This document shows, piece by piece, positions 59,845-64,000 of a DNA stretch of 64,000 bases (position 1 is the first letter of the stretch; each line of letters starts with the position of its first letter). Source of the stretch: Pseudomonas canadensis (GTDB lineage: Bacteria > Pseudomonadota > Gammaproteobacteria > Pseudomonadales > Pseudomonadaceae); assembly GCF_000503215.1 (NCBI RefSeq), contig NZ_KI628539.1:124001-188000 (forward strand), in the 5' to 3' direction. Under the pieces are notes generated by a model, which was not told the DNA's origin, did no database searches, and worked only from the letters and a program-made list of their open reading frames with translations. Position numbers and translations under genes: made by a program.

Positions 59845-61446
59845 TTACTTATCTAGACTCACGCCGTAGAACGGTGTCAGCCCAAAGGGGCTGATCTTGA
59901 AGTCTTTCACTTCCTTACGCAGCGGCTGGAAAACCGTCGAGTTCGCAATAGGCGTTATAGGTACTTGTTCCTTAAGGATTTTCTGAGCCTGTTGATACCA
60001 CTTGATGCGCTGCTCGCGGTCATTGCTGACCTTGGCTTGCTGCACCAGCTTGTCGTAGGCCGGGTTACACCATTTGGCGTAGTTGCTGCCCTTGACCGCA
60101 GCACAACTGTAGAGCACGCCGAGCCAGTTATCCGGGTCACCATTGTCGCCGGTCCAACCATAAATCATGGCGTCATGCTCACCGTTTTTGGCCCGCTTGA
60201 TGTACTCGCCCCATTCATAGCTGACGATATTGGCCTTGATGCCAATCTTTTCCCAATCCTGCTGGATCATCTGTGCCGACATCCGCGCGTTCGGGTTGGA
60301 GGCGCGTTGCACGGTCATGGCCCACAGGTTAATGGTAGTGCCGGGTGCAACCCCTGCTTCTTTTAGTAGCGCTTTGGCCTTTGTCGGGTCGTAGGGCGCG
60401 TCCTTAATGCTAGGGTCATAAGACCACTGCGCAGGCGGCAATGCGTTTTGCGCCAATTGTCCGGCGCTCTGGTACACGGCCTTGATGATTGCCGGCTTGT
60501 CGATCGCCATGTCCAGCGCCTGGCGCACCTTGAGCTGGTCCAACGGCGGATGGGTCACGTTGTAGGCCAGGAAACCCAGGTTGAAACCGGCTTGTTGCAG
60601 TACACGCAGGTTCGGGTCCTGTTTCATCACCTCGATATCCGCAGGGCGCGGGTAGCCGCTGACCTGGCATTCGCCGGCCTTGAGCTTTTGCAGGCGCGAC
60701 GCCGCATCTGGCGTGATGGCGAACACCAGGTTGTCGAGCTTCACATCTTCGGGTTTCCAATACTGTTTATTGGCCACGTAGCGGATCTGCGAATCCTTCT
60801 GGTAGCGCTTGAACACAAACGGCCCGGTGCCTACCGGTTTCTGGTTGATCTCTTCGGCCTTGCCTTGCTTGAGCAGTTGCGCGGCGTATTCGGCGGACTG
60901 CACCGAGGCGAAGCTCATGGCCAGGTTCTGCACAAACGACGCATCGACGTTGTTCAGGTTGAAGCGCACGGTGTGTTCGTCGAGTTTGTCGACGCGCTTG
61001 ATCGTGGTGTTCAAGCCCATGTCGGTGAAGTACGGCGACTCGGAAGGGTAGGCCTGGCGAAACGGGCTTTGCGCATCCAGCAGGCGATTGAAGGTAAACA
61101 GCACATCATCCGCGTTGAAGTCGCGGGTAGGGGTGAAGAAATCGGTGGTGTGGAACTTGACGCCATCGCGCAGGTGGAAGGTGTAGGTGAGGCCGTCTTG
61201 GGAGATGTCCCAGCTCGTCGCCAGGCCAGGTTCGACTTCGGTGCCGCCGCGCTTGAACTGGGTCAGGCGGTTGAACACGGTTTCGGCCGAGGCATCGAAG
61301 TCGGTGCCGCTGGTGTACTGGCTGGGGTCGAAACCGGCAGGGCTGGCTTCGGAGCAATAGACCAGGGTGCTGGCGGCGTGGGCCATTGGCATAAAAGCCA
61401 GTAGACCCGCGGCGAGGAGGAGCGGTTTTAAGGCGATTCTTTCCAT
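59845..61446 (-). CDS. Peptide-binding periplasmic protein, DppA type (first of cluster)
   Basis: 533 residues from ATG 61444-61446 (MERIALKPLLLAAGLLAFMP), 13 upstream codons rejected. Signal peptide ends MAHA. SBP_bac_5 landmarks: VYCSEASPAGFDPSQYTSGT, VGTGPFVFKRYQKDSQIRYV, NALPPAQWSYDPSIKD and GWTGDNGDPDNWLGVLYSC. Separated from the next dppA by a terminator, so these binding proteins are likely made from several transcripts and compete for the one DppBCDF transporter. Confidence 0.93.
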   Translation of the reverse strand: MERIALKPLLLAAGLLAFMPMAHAASTLVYCSEASPAGFDPSQYTSGTDFDASAETVFNRLTQFKRGGTEVEPGLATSWDISQDGLTYTFHLRDGVKFHTTDFFTPTRDFNADDVLFTFNRLLDAQSPFRQAYPSESPYFTDMGLNTTIKRVDKLDEHTVRFNLNNVDASFVQNLAMSFASVQSAEYAAQLLKQGKAEEINQKPVGTGPFVFKRYQKDSQIRYVANKQYWKPEDVKLDNLVFAITPDAASRLQKLKAGECQVSGYPRPADIEVMKQDPNLRVLQQAGFNLGFLAYNVTHPPLDQLKVRQALDMAIDKPAIIKAVYQSAGQLAQNALPPAQWSYDPSIKDAPYDPTKAKALLKEAGVAPGTTINLWAMTVQRASNPNARMSAQMIQQDWEKIGIKANIVSYEWGEYIKRAKNGEHDAMIYGWTGDNGDPDNWLGVLYSCAAVKGSNYAKWCNPAYDKLVQQAKVSNDREQRIKWYQQAQKILKEQVPITPIANSTVFQPLRKEVKDFKISPFGLTPFYGVSLDK

Positions 61447-61484
61447 GGAGACCCCTGAAGTGGCAGGCCTGTATAAACGGCCCA

Positions 61485-61518
61485 AACGAAAACGGCGGTC
61501 ACGCAGGTTACCGCCGTT
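61485..61518 (-). terminator. Terminator after the large toxin-like gene
   Basis: AACGGCGGT / ACCGCCGTT hairpin; on the minus strand it is followed by TTCGTTTGG. It lies 74 bases past the stop of the toxin-like gene and before dppA, insulating the two. Confidence 0.65.
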
Positions 61519-61591
61519 CTGGTTTGTCAGGTAGGGGGAGTTCTCACTTGCGATGTCGGTCTCCTCCCACTCAATGCAGTCCAGTATGTGT

Positions 61592-64000
61592 TCATATATG
61601 TGTTGGAGTAGTTATTTCTAGTTGGGTGGGGGCGGATCTGTCGATTGTGTAAGCATTACCCTGCAACTCATTACTTTCACGTATTGTGAATATTCGCGTG
61701 CTGGTTATATCTAAATCCCGATTGGGAACCATGCCGTCTTCTGTTTGGAGTTTAAGCACCCATTGGGTAGTGGCCTTGACAGTGTGAGTATTGAGTGCCG
61801 GATCATATTCTATCGTAAAATATTTTCTGCCTGCAGAAACGCTGTAGTCCTCTTTCAACGTGGGTGGTGTTAGTTCTACGAAGGCCGGGAACGAAGCCCC
61901 TTGGTGAGCAACTTCTGATATACGGGCTCTAAGCTCAGCGTCCGGAATCGTCTCTTCAAATCTTTCAAGCCTTCTTTTTATGGTTTCATCCGCTGACGCT
62001 GATTTAAAATCCAGTTCAATTCGTACGGTATTGCCGTTTTCTCTTTTTATGATCGAGTACGTTTCTCGATTCAAGTCAGGCGCAAAGCTTGTAGAGTACC
62101 CAGTGTCGGGTTGGGCTTTCTCACCTTCTGTAACGGCGAAATTACCGTCATCGATAACCCAGGAAATGCTGAGCTTTCTTTTTATTTTTGAACCTTCCTC
62201 ATATACGTCGTCGTTGAATGCATATTGTTTGTTTTCATCTAAATTCAAGTAGTCGTCAAACTTTTCGGCACCGGAAATTTTCGAGCCTTTGGAATCAATA
62301 AAGCGTTCTGAGAACTTTGGAGTTTTTGTTGATTCATGACTGGGAGTTGGCGAAGCAGTGTGTTGCCATGGCCATCTCGCTCCACCTTCTTCCCCTCTTC
62401 TATTCCATACACCCATTTTGTCAGGTTTGGCAATAATAGTGCTGCTCACCAACTTTGATCGGTCTTGCGGGTCTGGTACACGAAGCAAGAAATGCTCCCC
62501 GTCCCCACCATCAGGCTCATAGGCGGCCAAATACGTTTTCCCTTTATACTGCACTTCTTGCATCCCTGGATAGAATGCAGAGGGGGTGGGAGTAGGATCT
62601 ACTTTAGGCACGTCCTGCGTTCCGACTGACGCGGCATCGGTATCGTTCGACGTTTTGGGCGCGTGTGCGAGCTCAAAGTCGCGCGTCTCTGAATTGTAAT
62701 TCCAGCGGTAGTTCTTAGCGGTGGCAGAGGCGGTGGGTGGTTCGCCTATCCCAGCCTCTACCCCAACAGGTGCAAGTTCATGCGCCAATTGCAAGCCTGA
62801 TATCACCGCTGCGGCATTGCCGCCGACGCGATCATTGGCGGTCATGCCATAGATGGAATAATGGATACCGAAGACAAGATTTCCCGTGTTGCCGACGAGG
62901 GGTATGTAACCAAAGGTATTGCCCCACAAGTCCTTCGCGAACTTCCAGTTTTGTTGCGATGAACCAAATACCTCGGTCTGGTCGGACCATACTGCGTTTT
63001 TGGCATTCACTTCCTGATATTTGCCTTCAAGACCGGAGCCCAGATTGCCGAATTTCAACAGATAAGCGCTACCTCGCGACTCAGTATAGTTAAATGTCTC
63101 CCTCACTGGCACCGCTTTATCGGCGAGGAGGCTGGAGCGTCCTTGGTAGGTGGCATGTGGGTCTACAATTAAATTATTGAGAACATCACAGGCCTTTGGC
63201 CAATGAACATCGTGGCCGCCTTGCCTGTCTCTGGCGTTAAAACTGCGCTGCAAATTATCTCGGTTGTTTTTTGCCCAGTTGGCAAAATCGCTGTCACCCT
63301 GTATCTCATGGGCTGCGCCGTTCTTCAAATCCAGCATCACGCCCTTATTGGGTCTATGTTCATCATTACCATCAAAGGGGGTGTAGGGAATAAATGCATA
63401 GCCTGACAGCGGGTAGCCATAGATATTGGGGATAATGACTTGTCCACTCGTTTGCAGTGTGTGCTTTACGGCCTGTTGCCCAGCAGAACTTAGCTTTTCA
63501 AAACTATCTTTATTATTTGCCAGGCTCTGCAGAATTCCACGTACAACATAGGCGTCTGCTTGCCCCGAGCGTTTCGTCAGTGCTCCCGAATCGTCCCGCA
63601 TGGGCTTTGATACTTCATTTTCCCATTGATTTTGAAGGTTCTTACCCTGCGCCTCCAAGTCCGCGACCTTGCTCCGGTCTTTATTCTCAATTTCCATAAA
63701 CTGGAAGTCGATCGGTCCCCCTCGCTCTACTTTGTCGTGTGCAAGAGCACCCGCCGCAATTTCCCATGCAAAGTAAGTGCGTTTGTCGGTGTTTGTCAGT
63801 GTTTCGGGTTTTCCCTTCCCTACGTAGGAAGTGAAGGTGACCGTGATTTTTTCATGCGGGTCGTATCCAGCCGCCAGCAACCCGCCGCTAAAGTAACCAG
63901 CAGGTTCGAGGAACTGACGAACCTTCTGGAATTTGATATTGCGTTCGCCTTCGCTACCGCTTTCTATGTTATTGATCTGTGATACAACACGACCGGAATA
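61592..64000 (-). CDS. Large toxin-like protein, C-terminal 802 residues (5' end beyond window)
   Basis: The frame is open without a stop from base 64000 down to 61592, so the N-terminus is outside the window and the TTG at 63880 is not a real start. No signal peptide can be judged. The first part has FLEPAGYFSGGLLAAGYDPH, resembling large Pseudomonas proteins annotated as dermonecrotic-toxin-like or effector-like (recalled). A glycine-rich hydrophobic stretch (GYIPLVGNTGNLVFGIHYSI) follows, then a Pro/Thr linker (VDPTPTPSAFYPG). After it comes a segment like those near toxin C-termini (YKGKTYLAAYEPDGGDG, LLRVPDPQD, MGVWNRRGEEGG). The last 300 residues are unrecognised. Base composition is AT-richer than all neighbours. 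Confidence 0.75.
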   Translation of the reverse strand, partial: YSGRVVSQINNIESGSEGERNIKFQKVRQFLEPAGYFSGGLLAAGYDPHEKITVTFTSYVGKGKPETLTNTDKRTYFAWEIAAGALAHDKVERGGPIDFQFMEIENKDRSKVADLEAQGKNLQNQWENEVSKPMRDDSGALTKRSGQADAYVVRGILQSLANNKDSFEKLSSAGQQAVKHTLQTSGQVIIPNIYGYPLSGYAFIPYTPFDGNDEHRPNKGVMLDLKNGAAHEIQGDSDFANWAKNNRDNLQRSFNARDRQGGHDVHWPKACDVLNNLIVDPHATYQGRSSLLADKAVPVRETFNYTESRGSAYLLKFGNLGSGLEGKYQEVNAKNAVWSDQTEVFGSSQQNWKFAKDLWGNTFGYIPLVGNTGNLVFGIHYSIYGMTANDRVGGNAAAVISGLQLAHELAPVGVEAGIGEPPTASATAKNYRWNYNSETRDFELAHAPKTSNDTDAASVGTQDVPKVDPTPTPSAFYPGMQEVQYKGKTYLAAYEPDGGDGEHFLLRVPDPQDRSKLVSSTIIAKPDKMGVWNRRGEEGGARWPWQHTASPTPSHESTKTPKFSERFIDSKGSKISGAEKFDDYLNLDENKQYAFNDDVYEEGSKIKRKLSISWVIDDGNFAVTEGEKAQPDTGYSTSFAPDLNRETYSIIKRENGNTVRIELDFKSASADETIKRRLERFEETIPDAELRARISEVAHQGASFPAFVELTPPTLKEDYSVSAGRKYFTIEYDPALNTHTVKATTQWVLKLQTEDGMVPNRDLDITSTRIFTIRESNELQGNAYTIDRSAPTQLEITTPTHI

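Noticed and set aside
61447..61480. TATACA -10 for the first dppA gene (minus strand)
   Set aside because: No acceptable -35 at 16-18 bases, so it was left out of the feature list.

Overview
The window reads as chromosome of a fluorescent pseudomonad (Pseudomonas fluorescens group). The reasons are high GC, dense short-gap operons, three kinds of REP/REPIN palindromes typical of this group, and gene order that follows P. aeruginosa (recalled, not searched): bamD-rluD-pgeF-clpB-tRNAs-ndh-yacG-coaE-pilD-pilC-pilin-nadC-ampDE, then piuBAC-speC, then the dpp peptide-uptake cluster. The fru operon and an opuC/prfC block are interleaved. I see no prophage, insertion sequence, CRISPR array or rRNA.

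Layout. 1-6.3 kb: partial bamD; rluD and pgeF translationally coupled; clpB behind a clear sigma-32 promoter; then a tRNA operon (Asn, Pro, Lys, Pro) with a strong promoter. 6.3-14.7 kb: type II NADH dehydrogenase, small DUF proteins, a CbiM-like membrane protein, then yacG-coaE-pilD-pilC, each joined by a 4-bp overlap. A type IV pilin and a Wzy_C-family membrane enzyme face away from them, up to an odd tRNA-Thr. No pilB lies between pilC and the pilin. 14.8-22.6 kb: nadC, a DUF1631 protein, ampDE, a chemoreceptor and a small zinc-ribbon membrane protein. 22.5-30.1 kb: TatD nuclease, FruR and fruBKA, with an exact TTAAACGTTTCA operator.

30.2-38.4 kb: a TAT-exported PhoD phosphatase, then an iron-uptake set: PiuB-type reductase fused to flavodoxin and ferredoxin-reductase parts, PiuA receptor and PiuC dioxygenase. 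38.5-40 kb: ornithine decarboxylase speC, whose upstream region holds a promoter-like element, a strong hairpin with a short T-run, and a 51-codon ORF ending in an Arg-Arg-rich stretch. 40-45.5 kb: an OpuC osmoprotectant ABC operon and prfC. 45.5-48.5 kb: two small acidic secreted proteins and an enterobactin-type receptor, whose Fur-like box shares 15 identical bases with the one before piuC.

48.8-61.4 kb: one long minus-strand peptide-uptake cluster: four DppA-type binding proteins, an OprD-family porin and the DppBCDF transporter. From 61.6 kb to the window end is the C-terminal 802 residues of a large, AT-richer, toxin-like protein that continues outside the window.

Best candidates for something undescribed are the speC leader, the large toxin-like partial gene, and the pilin/Wzy_C locus without pilB.
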